Shown here: piece by piece, positions 24,955 through 34,458 of the stretch | How the letters are laid out: each line of letters begins with the position of its first letter | How positions within the stretch are numbered: position 1 is the first letter of the stretch | Assembly (NCBI GenBank): GCA_003243455.1 | Contig: QFQS01000002.1 | Location: 310,001 to 374,000 of the forward strand | Origin: Cereibacter sphaeroides | GTDB taxonomy: Bacteria > Pseudomonadota > Alphaproteobacteria > Rhodobacterales > Rhodobacteraceae | DNA: 64,000 nt | Direction of reading: 5' to 3' | The notes under the pieces: generated by a model | What the model saw: the letters and a program-made list of their open reading frames with translations, nothing else | Database searches by the model: none | Told to the model about the DNA's origin: nothing | Made by a program: the position numbers and the translations under genes

Positions 24955-26124
24955 ATGCGGGCGGGTCTTGTCTGCCTTGTCCTCGGCTATGTGCTGAGCC
25001 AGTTCTACCGGGCCTTTCTGGCCGTGCTGACCCCGTCGCTGGTAGCCGATCTGCATGTCACGACCGAGCAGCTCGCCTCGGCGTCCAACTTCTGGTTCCT
25101 GGGCTTTGCGTTGATGCAGATTCCGGTGGGCGAGGCGCTGGACCGTGTCGGGCCGCGCTGGACAGCCTCCGTTCTGTTCTTCGTGGCGGCAGTGGGGGCG
25201 GTGATCTTTGCCTCTGCCACCGGCCCCACTGCCATCGTGATCGGAATGGGATTGATCGGCATCGGCTGTGCCCCTGCCCTGATGACCACCTATTTCATCT
25301 ATGCCCGCAGCTTTCCCGCCGCAGCTTTCGGCACTTTTGCCGGGGCTGTCGCGGGGCTGGGCTCGCTTGGCAACGTTGCCTCGGCCCTGCCCTTTGCCTG
25401 GGCCGTAGATGCGTTCGGCTGGCGGGTAAGCGTCTGGGCCCTGGCCGCCATCAGCCTTGCCATTGCGATCCTCAGCGCGGCCTTGATCCGGGATCCGCCC
25501 CGGGTCGAGGGAGGGAAGGGCGGCTCGATCCTTGACCTGCTTCGCGACCGCAGACTGTGGCCGATCTTCGCGATGATGGCGGTGTGTTATTTCCCCGCCG
25601 CCGGTCTGCGCGATCTGTGGGTCGGACCCTATGCGCGCGACATTTTCGGATATGGCGAGAACCGGATCGGCGAGTTGACGCTGGTCATGGGCCTGGCGAT
25701 GGGCCTGGGGAATTTCGTCTATGGCCTGTTCGACAGGTTCAAGCCGCAGCGCAAGACGATTATCCTGACCGGCAACATGGTTTGCGCCGCCGGCATTCTG
25801 GGATTGTGGCTTTGGCCCGACCGGGGCGCTGCTATGGCCTTTGCCCTGTTCGCGCTGGTGGGCCTGTTTGGCACGTCCTTCCCGCTGATGATGTCCTACG
25901 GCAAAGGCTTTCTGCCGAAGGCGATGCTGGGGCGGGGCGTGACGCTTTTGAACTTCTTCAGCATTGGCACGACCGGTCTTGTTCAGGTTGCGACGGGGTA
26001 TCTTTTTGCCTCCGGCGAGGGCGAACCCTCGCCCGACCGTTTTGGCGGGGTGTTCCTGTTCTTTGCGCTTGCGCTGCTTGCCGGGCTTGCCGTATTCGCG
26101 TTTGGCCGCAGCCCGACCCGCTGA
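24955..26124 (+). CDS. MFS transporter, substrate unknown
   Basis: The protein has 389 residues and about twelve membrane segments. It begins YVLSQFYRAFLAVLTPSLVA and has MQIPVGEALDRVGPR, the loop-2 MFS motif with D-R. It is unlike the preceding MFS protein and belongs to a different subgroup (a D-galactonate/nitrate-type fold cannot be told apart here). No clear ribosome site precedes the ATG at 24955. It may be translated from the same transcript as the upstream carrier. The asd gene begins 67 bases later. Confidence 0.83.
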   Translation: MRAGLVCLVLGYVLSQFYRAFLAVLTPSLVADLHVTTEQLASASNFWFLGFALMQIPVGEALDRVGPRWTASVLFFVAAVGAVIFASATGPTAIVIGMGLIGIGCAPALMTTYFIYARSFPAAAFGTFAGAVAGLGSLGNVASALPFAWAVDAFGWRVSVWALAAISLAIAILSAALIRDPPRVEGGKGGSILDLLRDRRLWPIFAMMAVCYFPAAGLRDLWVGPYARDIFGYGENRIGELTLVMGLAMGLGNFVYGLFDRFKPQRKTIILTGNMVCAAGILGLWLWPDRGAAMAFALFALVGLFGTSFPLMMSYGKGFLPKAMLGRGVTLLNFFSIGTTGLVQVATGYLFASGEGEPSPDRFGGVFLFFALALLAGLAVFAFGRSPTR

Positions 26125-26191
26125 AATCGCCCTTTTACCTCTGGGGCTTTTGCCGTAAGCCAGCGGCGTTTGACGTAGAGGGAGACCCGGA

Positions 26192-27214
26192 ATGGGCTAC
26201 AAGGTCGTCGTCGCGGGCGCCACGGGCAATGTGGGCCGCGAAATGCTGAACATCCTCGCCGAGCGCGAGTTTCCGGTGGATGAGATCGTGGCGCTGGCGT
26301 CGCGCAAGTCCATGGGCACTGAAATCAGCTTTGGCGACACTACGCTCAAGACCAAGGATCTGGACACTTTCGACTTCACCGGATGGGACATCGCGCTTTT
26401 CGCCGTCGGGTCCGAGGCCACGAAGATCTATGCGCCCAAGGCTGCCGCCGCAGGCTGCATCGTCATCGATAACTCCTCGCTCTACCGCTACGACCCGGCG
26501 GTGCCGCTGATCGTGCCCGAGGTGAATGCCGACGCGATCATGGGCTACAAGAACAAGAACATCATTGCGAACCCCAACTGCTCGACCGCGCAGATGGTTG
26601 TCGCGCTGAAGCCACTGCATGACCGCGCGAAGATCAAGCGAGTGGTCGTCTCGACCTATCAGTCGGTTTCCGGCGCGGGCAAGGAAGGCATCGACGAGCT
26701 GTGGGACCAGACCAAGGGTTTGTATGTGCCGGGGCAGGAAGTTGCACCGAAGAAGTTCAGCAAGCAGATCGCCTTCAACGTGATCCCGCATATCGACGTT
26801 TTCCTGGACGATGGTTCGACCAAGGAAGAATGGAAGATGGTGGCCGAGACCAAGAAAATCCTCGACAAGAACATCAAGGTCGTCGCCACCTGCGTGCGCG
26901 TGCCGGTGTTCGTCGGCCATTCCGAGGCGATCAACATCGAGTTCGAGGATTTTCTGGACGAGGACGAAGCCCGCGACATCCTGCGCGAGGCGCCGGGTAT
27001 CCTGGTGGTCGATAAGCGCGAACCGGGCGGCTACATCACTCCCATCGAGTGTGTGGGCGAATACGCCACCTACATCAGCCGCATCCGCCAGGATTCGACC
27101 GTAGAAAATGGGCTTTCCCTGTGGTGCGTTTCGGATAACCTGCGTAAGGGCGCTGCGCTTAACGCGGTTCAGATTGCGGAAGTTCTTGGCAGCCGGGTGC
27201 TGAAAAAGGGCTAG
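26192..27214 (+). CDS. asd: Aspartate-semialdehyde dehydrogenase
   Basis: The protein has 340 residues. It reduces beta-aspartyl phosphate with NADPH to aspartate semialdehyde, the branch point to lysine/diaminopimelate, threonine and methionine. NADP loop VAGATGNVG (7-15), catalytic Cys130 in NPNCSTAQM, and YQSVSGAGKEG and VRVPVFVGHSEAINIEF near the substrate site are all present. GAGGGAGACCCGGA precedes the ATG. The family length is about 340. dapA, which uses its product, lies 29 kb away at 55.5 kb. Confidence 0.97.
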   Translation: MGYKVVVAGATGNVGREMLNILAEREFPVDEIVALASRKSMGTEISFGDTTLKTKDLDTFDFTGWDIALFAVGSEATKIYAPKAAAAGCIVIDNSSLYRYDPAVPLIVPEVNADAIMGYKNKNIIANPNCSTAQMVVALKPLHDRAKIKRVVVSTYQSVSGAGKEGIDELWDQTKGLYVPGQEVAPKKFSKQIAFNVIPHIDVFLDDGSTKEEWKMVAETKKILDKNIKVVATCVRVPVFVGHSEAINIEFEDFLDEDEARDILREAPGILVVDKREPGGYITPIECVGEYATYISRIRQDSTVENGLSLWCVSDNLRKGAALNAVQIAEVLGSRVLKKG

Positions 27215-27218
27215 AGTT

Positions 27219-27821
27219 TTGCATCATAAGAGATTGCCAGCGGGCATAATTTCAACTGCCTGTCTGGCAATCTCCTGCGCTTTTGGCCAACCCGCGCTCG
27301 CCGAAGGGCGCTCCTACAGTATCTTCGCCGGACAGATGACCAACAACGGGTGGCAAGAGGTAGCCTTCCAGCCCCAGGACGTCGAGTTGATGAATTCCTG
27401 GATCATCGGCGCGGGTGTAAACATACCCTTGGGAGATACAATTCCCTTTGCCTACGGATCGCTGACCTTCCTGTTCGAGCCGGAATTGACCGGTCATTGG
27501 GGATCGCAGGATCTTTTTGAACTCGATTTGCCGGTAACCGCGCGATATCAGTTTCCCAAACGTATTCTTGGCCTCAACACCTTCGCCTTTGGCATCGGCC
27601 CTTCCTATGCGACCGAACCGCCGCCCGTCGAGCAGCAGCGCGGCAAGGGCGGGTCTGAGAACACTCTGATCTACTGGAAAATCGAGATTGGGCACGACCT
27701 GACCACGCTTCCGGGGGCCAGTGTTTTCGCGCGTCTGCATCACCGCTCCAGCGGCTTTGGCCTGATGGGAGAGTCAGGGTCGATGAACGCAGTTGTGGTC
27801 GGTTTCCGCCAGGCTTTTTAG
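27219..27821 (+). CDS. Outer-membrane beta-barrel protein, PagL-like features
   Basis: About 200 residues with a signal peptide (hydrophobic part IISTACLAISCAFG, cleavage after PALA near residue 28). Alternating beta strands follow and the chain ends in phenylalanine (GFRQAF), the usual signal for outer-membrane assembly. The last third holds FARLHHRSSGFGLMGESGS. The His-Arg-Ser triplet matches the H-x-S part of the PagL lipid A 3-O-deacylase active site, but the rest is too diverged to claim that enzyme. The start is a TTG at 27219 or 27234 without a good ribosome site. It lies four bases after asd. Confidence 0.65.
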   Translation: MHHKRLPAGIISTACLAISCAFGQPALAEGRSYSIFAGQMTNNGWQEVAFQPQDVELMNSWIIGAGVNIPLGDTIPFAYGSLTFLFEPELTGHWGSQDLFELDLPVTARYQFPKRILGLNTFAFGIGPSYATEPPPVEQQRGKGGSENTLIYWKIEIGHDLTTLPGASVFARLHHRSSGFGLMGESGSMNAVVVGFRQAF

Positions 27822-27829
27822 GCGCGATC

Positions 27830-28480
27830 TCAGATCGCCACGAAACCGCCAACCAACGGATCGTATTGTTCCAGCCCGCCTTCGCCCGTATCGGCCCACA
27901 GGCCATGCAGGGTAAGCCGCTCATCCCTGACCGCGTCTTGCACGAATGGAAAGGACATGAGGTTTTCAAGACTGATAACGACCGCTTCCTTCTCAAGAGC
28001 CGTTATCCGCAGCGGAACTGGCTGAATGCCCGCCGTGCGCTCATAGCCGGGGCGCAGGATATCCATCCAGCGGCCGACGAAGCTGGATTTCTCTTCCAGC
28101 TCGGGTGCAAGGCCAGCGCACATGTCGTGGCATCCCTTGACGCCGCCGCAGTTCGAATGGCCCATGACCACCAGATGCGCCACTTTCAGCGCCGTCACAG
28201 CATATTCGACCGTCGCTGAGGTGCCGTGGTTCTTGCCGTCCGGGTTGAAGGGCGGGACCAGCGCCGCGATGTTGCGGTGAATGAAGAACTCGCCCACATC
28301 TTCGCCAAAGATCGAGGTCACGTGCACCCGGCTGTCGCAGCAGGAAATGATCATGGCGCGCGGCATCTGCCCCGCTTCGGCCAGACGGCGATACCAGGCC
28401 TTGTTGTCCTGATAGGTCGTCGCGCGCCAGCCATGAAAGCGCTGGACCAGATAGGAGGGAAGTGGTCTGGCCTGATCCAT
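27830..28480 (-). CDS. Beta-class carbonic anhydrase
   Basis: This 216-residue zinc enzyme interconverts CO2 and bicarbonate. Zinc ligands and the Asp-Arg dyad are in CCDSRV (47-52; Cys48, Asp50-type position) and the second pair in VVMGHSNCGGVKG. ATVEYAVTALKVAHL precedes them as in the family. The start ATG 28480 (MDQARPLPSYLVQRFHGW) has AAGGATA upstream and matches the usual N terminus. An alternative ATG at 28504 would add eight residues. It is convergent with the beta-barrel gene (stops eight bases apart) and divergent from the next helical protein. Confidence 0.93.
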   Translation of the reverse strand: MDQARPLPSYLVQRFHGWRATTYQDNKAWYRRLAEAGQMPRAMIISCCDSRVHVTSIFGEDVGEFFIHRNIAALVPPFNPDGKNHGTSATVEYAVTALKVAHLVVMGHSNCGGVKGCHDMCAGLAPELEEKSSFVGRWMDILRPGYERTAGIQPVPLRITALEKEAVVISLENLMSFPFVQDAVRDERLTLHGLWADTGEGGLEQYDPLVGGFVAI

Positions 28481-28621
28481 GTCGGTATCCTTCGGCTTGT
28501 CCATCGGATGTCCTATGCTGCGTTTGCAGAAAATTCGAGCGGTTTCTGCGTCGCCGCGCAACCTTTTCTTCAGAACGTGCATCCACGATGAAACAGGGTG
28601 CGATGAAAGGTGACGGGTAAG

Positions 28622-29005
28622 ATGTCTGGCAATGTGACGGCCCTTCGGCCGAAGGAAAGGGTGCGTCTGGATGCAGACCCGATCGCATCCATCTACCGTG
28701 ATCTGGGCACAAGCGCCGCCGAACAGGTGGTGACGCGCGCGCTTGGCGAGCTTGCGCTGACGATGGCAGGCCTCGCGGAGCAGATGCGGATGCGGGATTT
28801 CAACGATCTGCACCGCCAGCTTCGCAGGTTGCAGCGAATGGCGGAACATCTGGGCATGGTGAGCCTTGGCGTTATCGCCGCCGAGATGCGGTTGTGCGCC
28901 GACCGGAACGACCCCACGGCCTTTTCCGCCGTCTGGGCGCGGCTGATGCGGATTGCCGAGCGTTCGCTTGCGACGGACAAGGACTTGCTTGATCGTAGCC
29001 TGTAG
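28622..29005 (+). CDS. Conserved helical protein, possible Hpt-like fold
   Basis: About 127 residues, rich in amphipathic helices: AEQVVTRALGELALTMAGLA, LHRQLRRLQRMAEHLGM, SAVWARLMRIAERSL. The four-helix pattern resembles a histidine-phosphotransfer domain, but the only histidines are in DLHRQL and AEHLGM and neither has a convincing H-x-K-G phospho-site context. No function is assigned. The start ATG 28622 is preceded by AAAGG ten bases back. A GTG at 28610 would add four residues. It is divergent from the carbonic anhydrase. Confidence 0.68.
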   Translation: MSGNVTALRPKERVRLDADPIASIYRDLGTSAAEQVVTRALGELALTMAGLAEQMRMRDFNDLHRQLRRLQRMAEHLGMVSLGVIAAEMRLCADRNDPTAFSAVWARLMRIAERSLATDKDLLDRSL

Positions 29006-29074
29006 GGGCGGGGGTTGCGGGCGGCTGGAGAAAGTCTAGGCTCCGGCGCTGACGCCAGCCATATCGGACCACCC

Positions 29075-30454
29075 ATGCCCCCCCGCTTTGCCCCGCCGGA
29101 CAGCCCTTCGCGCCCGCTTTACGTCGTAGCGAAAGATGCGCTGCCGGACTGGCTTTCGATGCAACCCGAGGCGGTTCGGGCCTGGATTTCCGCCACCGGC
29201 TTTGCGGCCGGGCTGGGTGAGACGGTGCTGATTCCGGGTGGCGCTGGTGTCATGGGCGCCGTGACGGGCTATGGCACCGAGCAGACCCGTGCGCGGGGTC
29301 GTTTCCACCTTGCGCGCGCTGCTGCCGCGCTGCCGGGCGGCGACTGGCACCTTGAGGCAGAGCTTGAGCCTGCGGAACGGAACGAAGCCGCGCTCGGCTG
29401 GCTTTTGGGTCAGTACCGGTTCGACCGTTACCATGAGGGCAAGGCGCCTGCGGCGCGACTAAAGGCACCTGAGGGGTGCGATTCAGCACGGCTGGAGGTT
29501 ATTGCAGCCGGTGAATGCCTGACGCGCGACCTGATCAATACGCCCGCGTCCGATCTTGGCCCGCAAGAGTTGGAAGAAGCGTTTCTGGCGCTTGCCCGCC
29601 ACCACGGCGCGGCGACGATGGTGGTCCGGGGTGACGACCTGCTCACTCAGAACTTCCCGATGATCCACGCGGTCGGTCGTGCCTCGGCCCGTGCGCCGCG
29701 GCTTCTCGACATGCGATGGGGTGGTCGCGGGCCGACACTGACACTGGTCGGCAAGGGCGTGTGCTTTGACACCGGGGGGCTGGACCTCAAACCCTCTGCC
29801 GGTATGCATCTGATGAAAAAGGACATGGGCGGCGCCGCGACCACGATGGGTCTGGCGCAGATGATCATGTCGCTGAACATCCCGGTTCGCCTGCGGCTTC
29901 TGGTCCCGGCGGTCGAGAATGCTGTTTCCGGTAATGCGATGCGGCCCCGCGATATCCTGAAATCGCGCAGCGGCATGACGGTCGAGGTAAATGACACCGA
30001 TGCCGAGGGGCGGCTGATCCTGGGCGACACGCTGACCTTCGCGCAGGAAGAGGCACCGGATCTGCTGATCTCGATGGCCACGCTAACCGGATCGGCGCGC
30101 GTCGCGGTGGGGCCGGACCTGGCCCCCTACTACACCGACGATGCCGCCATCGCATCGGCGTTGGAGCAAGGCGCGGCCGAGGTGCGCGACCCCGTCTGGC
30201 GGCTGCCATTCTGGACGCCGTATGAGCCGATGATCGAACCGGGCATCGCCGATCTGGACAACTCTCCCATGGGACCGATGGCGGGGTCGATCACCGCCGC
30301 GCTGTTCCTGCGCCGCTTTGCGGGTGCAGGACGCTATCTGCATTTCGACATCTACGGCCACCAGCCTGCGGACGCCCCGGCGCGGCCCAAGGGCGGCGTG
30401 GGGCAGGGGGCGCGGGCGGTGCTTCAGGCGCTGCCGGAAATGCTGGGGGTATGA
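29075..30454 (+). CDS. M17-family leucyl aminopeptidase
   Basis: This 459-residue dizinc peptidase removes N-terminal residues from peptides in the cytoplasm. The catalytic lysine/metal segment is LVGKGVCFDTGGLDLKP. MHLMKKDMGGAATTMG follows, then the family signature NDTDAEGRLILGDTL with the bicarbonate-site Arg. The N-terminal half is diverged from PepA, and the length is slightly short. It matches the second, smaller M17 paralogue often found in Rhodobacterales. The ATG at 29075 gives the likely N terminus MPPRFAPPD. The NlpC/P60 gene overlaps its stop (ATGA). Confidence 0.93.
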   Translation: MPPRFAPPDSPSRPLYVVAKDALPDWLSMQPEAVRAWISATGFAAGLGETVLIPGGAGVMGAVTGYGTEQTRARGRFHLARAAAALPGGDWHLEAELEPAERNEAALGWLLGQYRFDRYHEGKAPAARLKAPEGCDSARLEVIAAGECLTRDLINTPASDLGPQELEEAFLALARHHGAATMVVRGDDLLTQNFPMIHAVGRASARAPRLLDMRWGGRGPTLTLVGKGVCFDTGGLDLKPSAGMHLMKKDMGGAATTMGLAQMIMSLNIPVRLRLLVPAVENAVSGNAMRPRDILKSRSGMTVEVNDTDAEGRLILGDTLTFAQEEAPDLLISMATLTGSARVAVGPDLAPYYTDDAAIASALEQGAAEVRDPVWRLPFWTPYEPMIEPGIADLDNSPMGPMAGSITAALFLRRFAGAGRYLHFDIYGHQPADAPARPKGGVGQGARAVLQALPEMLGV

Positions 30455-31272
30455 TGGACCGTCGGACCACTCCATCGAATGGACGTGTCGCGCTGGAAAG
30501 CCTGCGCGGGAAAGTGACTGCGGATCGCTTTGTCGCAGGCGAACCCGCGCGCGTTGTCCTGCCGCTGATCGACCTTTGCACCAGCCCGGGCGGCGATCGC
30601 GACCGGCAATTGGTGTTTGGCGATAGCGTCACCGTCATCGACAGGCAGGACGGCTGGGCTTTCCTGCAATCTTCCAAGGACGGCTATTGTGGCTATACGC
30701 CAGAGCTTGCTTTGGCCGATGCGCAAGAGGCAACGCATTGGCTGTCGGCTCCATCGTCGCACCTCTATCCCGAACCGCGCGTGCAGGCGCATGAACTGAC
30801 CGTCCTCACCCTTGGTTCGCAGTTGCGGGTGCTGGCTCTGGGCGAGAGGTTTGCCGAGACGACGGATGGGTTCGTGCCCGTTGGCCATCTGAGATCACTG
30901 GATGACCGGATGGACGATCCCGTCGCCGCGGCCGAGCTTTTCCTTGGCGCGCCCTATCTTTGGGGGGGCAACAGCAGGGTTGGGATCGACTGTTCCGGTC
31001 TGGTGCAGGCGGCACTTCTGGCCTGCGGTATCGCCTGTCCGGGCGACAGCGACCTTCAGGCAAAATCGGTGGGGTCCGAGTTGCCGCCGGATGCCGAACT
31101 GCGGCGCGGCGACCTTCTGTTCTGGAAGGGACACGTCGCCATGGTCGCGGATGAGAAGCGCATCATTCATGCGACCGGGCATGTGATGGCTGTGGCGTAT
31201 GAGCCGATCGACGCTGCGATCAACCGAATTGCCGCCACAAGCCAGCCTGTCCTGACGCGCCGCCGACCCTGA
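30451..31272 (+). CDS. NlpC/P60-family cysteine peptidase with SH3-like N-terminal domain
   Basis: The protein has 273 residues. The first half contains two SH3-like repeats (for example GDSVTVIDRQDGWAFLQS and GSQLRVLALGERFAETTDGF). The C-terminal NlpC/P60 domain has the catalytic Cys in YLWGGNSRVGIDCSGLVQ and His in GHVAMVADEKRIIHATG. The family cuts the D-Glu-DAP bond in murein peptides. No signal peptide is seen, as in the cytoplasmic recycling members such as YkfC. Translational overlap with an aminopeptidase supports a role in breaking down murein peptides. Confidence 0.9.
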   Translation: MMDRRTTPSNGRVALESLRGKVTADRFVAGEPARVVLPLIDLCTSPGGDRDRQLVFGDSVTVIDRQDGWAFLQSSKDGYCGYTPELALADAQEATHWLSAPSSHLYPEPRVQAHELTVLTLGSQLRVLALGERFAETTDGFVPVGHLRSLDDRMDDPVAAAELFLGAPYLWGGNSRVGIDCSGLVQAALLACGIACPGDSDLQAKSVGSELPPDAELRRGDLLFWKGHVAMVADEKRIIHATGHVMAVAYEPIDAAINRIAATSQPVLTRRRP

Positions 31273-31351
31273 GACCTTCGTGACGCCGCGTTGGGCGTGA
31301 CTTGGGCTGCGTGCCCCGCCATGCTTTCCCGCAATCGGCAGGGAAGCTTTG

Positions 31352-33373
31352 ATGACACTATATCCCCACCTACTCGCACCTCTGGACCTTGGGTTTGTGA
31401 CGTTGCCCAACCGCGTCCTGATGGGGTCTATGCATACGGGGCTGGAGGAAACCGGCGACTGGAACCGTGTCGCCGAGTTCTACGCGGCCCGTGCCCGGGG
31501 CGGCGTTGCGTTGATGGTGACGGGGGGCATGGCGCCGAACGCCGAGGGCGGTGTTTTTCCCGGTGCGGCGGGGCTTTATACTGCGGCAGATATAGCGAAC
31601 CACCGCCGCGTCACATCCCGTGTTCACGCCGAGGGCGGGCGGATCGCGATGCAGATCCTGCACGCGGGCCGTTATGCCTATGGGCCGGATTGCGTTTCGG
31701 CCAGCGCGGTGAAATCCCCCATCTCTCCCTTCCCTCCGCGTGAGCTGGATGAGGAGGGGATCGAAAAGCAGATCGCCGATATCGTCACTGCCGCCTTGCG
31801 TGCCCAGGAAGCGGGCTATGACGGGGTCGAGGTCATGGGGTCTGAGGGTTATTTCCTTAACCAGTTTCTCGTGACGCATGTGAATCAGCGGACCGACCGC
31901 TGGGGCGGTTCTTACGAAAACCGCATGCGCCTGCCGGTCGAAGTCGTACGCCGTGTGCGGGCTGCGGTCGGGCCGGAGTTCATCCTGATCTACCGCATCA
32001 GCCTGATCGACCTTGTCCCCGATGGCTCGACCTGGGACGAGGTGGTGACGCTGGCAAAGGCAATAGAAGCGGCAGGGGCGACCTTGCTGAACACCGGCAT
32101 CGGCTGGCACGAGGCGCGGGTGCCGACCATCGCGACCAGCGTGCCGCGCGCGGCTTTCGCCTGGCTGACAGGGCGGCTGCGGCCCGAGGTTGGCATCCCC
32201 GTCATCACATCGAACCGCATCAATACGCCCGACGTCGCCGAAGGGCTGCTGGCCGCGGGCATGGCCGACATGGTTTCCATGGCGCGGCCCTTTCTTGCGG
32301 ATGCGGATTTCGTGGCAAAGGCAGCCTCGGGCCGCGCAGCGGAAATCGCCCCCTGCATCGCCTGCAATCAGGCCTGTCTGGATCACACCTTTTCCGGTCG
32401 TCTGACCTCTTGCCTCGTTAACCCGCGCGCATGCCATGAGACGGAACTGGTCTACGCGCCCGCAACCGGCACGAGAACCGTCGCCGTCGTCGGCGCTGGT
32501 CCCGCCGGCCTGATGTGTGCACTCGTTGCCGCCGAGCGCGGCCACAGCGTTACGCTGTTCGACGCGGCGGATCGCATCGGCGGTCAGTTGAACCTCGCCA
32601 GTCAGGTGCCGGGGAAGGAAGAGTTCCACGGGCTGGTCCGCTGGTTTGAAACCATGGTGGCAAAACGGAAAATCGACCTGCGGCTTGGAGTCGAAGTCGG
32701 GGTGGACGATCTGCGCGACTTTGATGAGGTGGTCGTCGCGACAGGCGTGTTGCCGCGCGACCCGAACATCCCGGGGCAGGACGGTGCGAATGTGCTTGGC
32801 TATATCGACGTGCTGAATGGCGCGCCTGCCGGTCGTCGCGTCGTGGTTGTGGGCGCGGGTGGCATCGGCTTTGATGTGGCCGAATATCTTGTCCATCACG
32901 GCGACAGCCCGACGACGCACCCAGGGCTTTGGCGGCGCGAATGGGGTGTGGGCGATCCGCTGGCGACACCGGGTGGTCTGGCTCCGGACGGTCCCCAGCC
33001 GGAACCCCCGGCGCGTGAGGTCACGCTGTTGCAACGCAAGCCGGAAAAGCCGGGGCGCAAGCTGGGCAAGACAACGGGCTGGATTCACCGCGCCAGCCTT
33101 GCGGCAAAGGGCGTTCGCATGCTGGGCGGCGCGACCTATCGGCGGATCACCCCGGAAGGTCTGGAAATTGCGCTGGGGGCGGACGGCGCGCCGCAACTGA
33201 TCGAGACCGACACCATCGTGCTGTGCGCGGGGCAAGAGCCTCGTCGCGGGCTGGCAGATGCGCTCACGGCGGCGGGCGTTTCGCACCATGTCATCGGGGG
33301 GGCTGACGTGGCGGCGGAACTCGACGCAAAGCGCGCAATTGATCAGGGTGCAAGGCTGGCTGCACAACTTTAA
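31352..33373 (+). CDS. fadH: 2,4-dienoyl-CoA reductase (NADPH), FadH type
   Basis: The protein has 673 residues in three parts. The N-terminal old-yellow-enzyme barrel binds FMN (GLEETGDWNRVAEFYAARAR, VMGSEGYFLNQFLVTHVN with the catalytic Glu/Tyr, GIGWHEARVPTIA). The Cys cluster is CIACNQACLDHTFSGRLTSC with a further Cys at PRAC ([4Fe-4S]). The C-terminal FAD/NADPH domain has AVVGAGPAGLMCALVAAERG and VVVGAGGIGFDVAEYL. It reduces 2,4-dienoyl-CoA during breakdown of unsaturated fatty acids. The ATG at 31352 has GGGAAG upstream. The LysR gene next door could regulate it. Confidence 0.92.
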   Translation: MTLYPHLLAPLDLGFVTLPNRVLMGSMHTGLEETGDWNRVAEFYAARARGGVALMVTGGMAPNAEGGVFPGAAGLYTAADIANHRRVTSRVHAEGGRIAMQILHAGRYAYGPDCVSASAVKSPISPFPPRELDEEGIEKQIADIVTAALRAQEAGYDGVEVMGSEGYFLNQFLVTHVNQRTDRWGGSYENRMRLPVEVVRRVRAAVGPEFILIYRISLIDLVPDGSTWDEVVTLAKAIEAAGATLLNTGIGWHEARVPTIATSVPRAAFAWLTGRLRPEVGIPVITSNRINTPDVAEGLLAAGMADMVSMARPFLADADFVAKAASGRAAEIAPCIACNQACLDHTFSGRLTSCLVNPRACHETELVYAPATGTRTVAVVGAGPAGLMCALVAAERGHSVTLFDAADRIGGQLNLASQVPGKEEFHGLVRWFETMVAKRKIDLRLGVEVGVDDLRDFDEVVVATGVLPRDPNIPGQDGANVLGYIDVLNGAPAGRRVVVVGAGGIGFDVAEYLVHHGDSPTTHPGLWRREWGVGDPLATPGGLAPDGPQPEPPAREVTLLQRKPEKPGRKLGKTTGWIHRASLAAKGVRMLGGATYRRITPEGLEIALGADGAPQLIETDTIVLCAGQEPRRGLADALTAAGVSHHVIGGADVAAELDAKRAIDQGARLAAQL

Positions 33374-33504
33374 GGCAAGCCCCTGTGCATTGCCTTGATC
33401 GGTCCCCTACAATACCCAGAACCTGACCGGGCAGCACCGCAATATTGCCCGAATTCGAAACCAATACGGTCGTTGAAACACCCACAGTCTGCATGGGGAC
33501 GACA

Positions 33505-34410
33505 ATGGACCGATTGACCGAGATGGAAGCCTTCGCCACGGTGGTAGACCAGGGCGGCTTCACGGACGCGGCCAAGAAGATGGGAATATCTAAATCCGCC
33601 GTCTCCAAACATGTCTCGGCACTGGAGGCGCGTCTGGGGGCGCGTCTGCTGAATCGCACGACACGGCGCGTTAGTCCCACCGAGATTGGCCTTGCCTATT
33701 ACGACCGCGCACGTCGCGTTCTGAACGATGCCGGCGAAGCGGATGCGCTTGTGACTTCGATGCAGTCGGCGCCCTCGGGCCTGCTTCGCATTTCGGTTGC
33801 GACCGACTTTGGTGTGAATCTGCTGTCGCCGATTCTGGGCGATTTCCTGCTGGAATACCCCGACATCACCGTGAACATGGTGCTGAACAACCGCTACGTC
33901 GAACTGATCTCCGAAGGGTTCGACATGGCGATCCGCGTGGGCGAGCTGGAAGACTCCAGCCTTCGTGCCCGCAAGCTGACCGAGACGACCAAGCGGATGA
34001 TCGGCGCGCCGTCCTATTTCCAGAAATTCGGTCGCCCGCAGAAGATCGACGATCTGAACGACCACAAGCTGCTGCACTATTCCAACCAGGCCAATGGCAA
34101 CGTCTGGAAGGTGATCGCGCCCTCGGGTGAGAAGCGCCAGGTGCGCACCGCCGGCTGGCTGACGGTCAACGATGGCCAGTCGCTGCTGAACGCTGCGATC
34201 TCCGGGCTTGGCATCGCCTATCTGCCCAGCTTCCTGTTCGCAGAGGCAAAACGACAGGGTCAGGTGGAAGAGGCCATTCCCGGTCTTCCGGTCGAGGTTC
34301 AGGGCATCTACGCCGTCTACCCGCCGGGCCGCTTCACGCAGCCCAAGGTGCGGGCCTTCATCGACTTTCTGGCACGCCGCTACATGGACAAAGGCCCGGA
34401 CAACTGGTGA
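33505..34410 (+). CDS. LysR-family transcriptional regulator
   Basis: The protein has 301 residues. The N-terminal winged helix-turn-helix reads MDRLTEMEAFATVVDQGGFT, then AAKKMGISKSAVSKHVSALE, followed by RLLNRTTRRVSPTEIG, the pattern of the AaeR/CrgA-like LysR subgroup. The effector domain extends to FIDFLARRYM. The ATG at 33505 is chosen for the N terminus and a GGGGA site five bases ahead. An upstream in-frame ATG is at 33493. The 131-base gap to fadH on the same strand has no terminator that I can identify. The target is unknown. Confidence 0.92.
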   Translation: MDRLTEMEAFATVVDQGGFTDAAKKMGISKSAVSKHVSALEARLGARLLNRTTRRVSPTEIGLAYYDRARRVLNDAGEADALVTSMQSAPSGLLRISVATDFGVNLLSPILGDFLLEYPDITVNMVLNNRYVELISEGFDMAIRVGELEDSSLRARKLTETTKRMIGAPSYFQKFGRPQKIDDLNDHKLLHYSNQANGNVWKVIAPSGEKRQVRTAGWLTVNDGQSLLNAAISGLGIAYLPSFLFAEAKRQGQVEEAIPGLPVEVQGIYAVYPPGRFTQPKVRAFIDFLARRYMDKGPDNW

Positions 34411-34458
34411 TCCGGGGCCGGACGAACGGCCGCGTTTGAGCTTTCTCGGGCGCGTCCT

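Noticed and set aside
28622..29005. Histidine phosphotransfer protein
   Set aside because: Helical pattern fits, but neither His sits in a phosphorylation-site context; left as hypothetical.
31370..33367. 665-codon minus-strand open frame over fadH
   Set aside because: It mirrors the fadH gene in its complementary frame, has no ribosome site and no recognisable motif.
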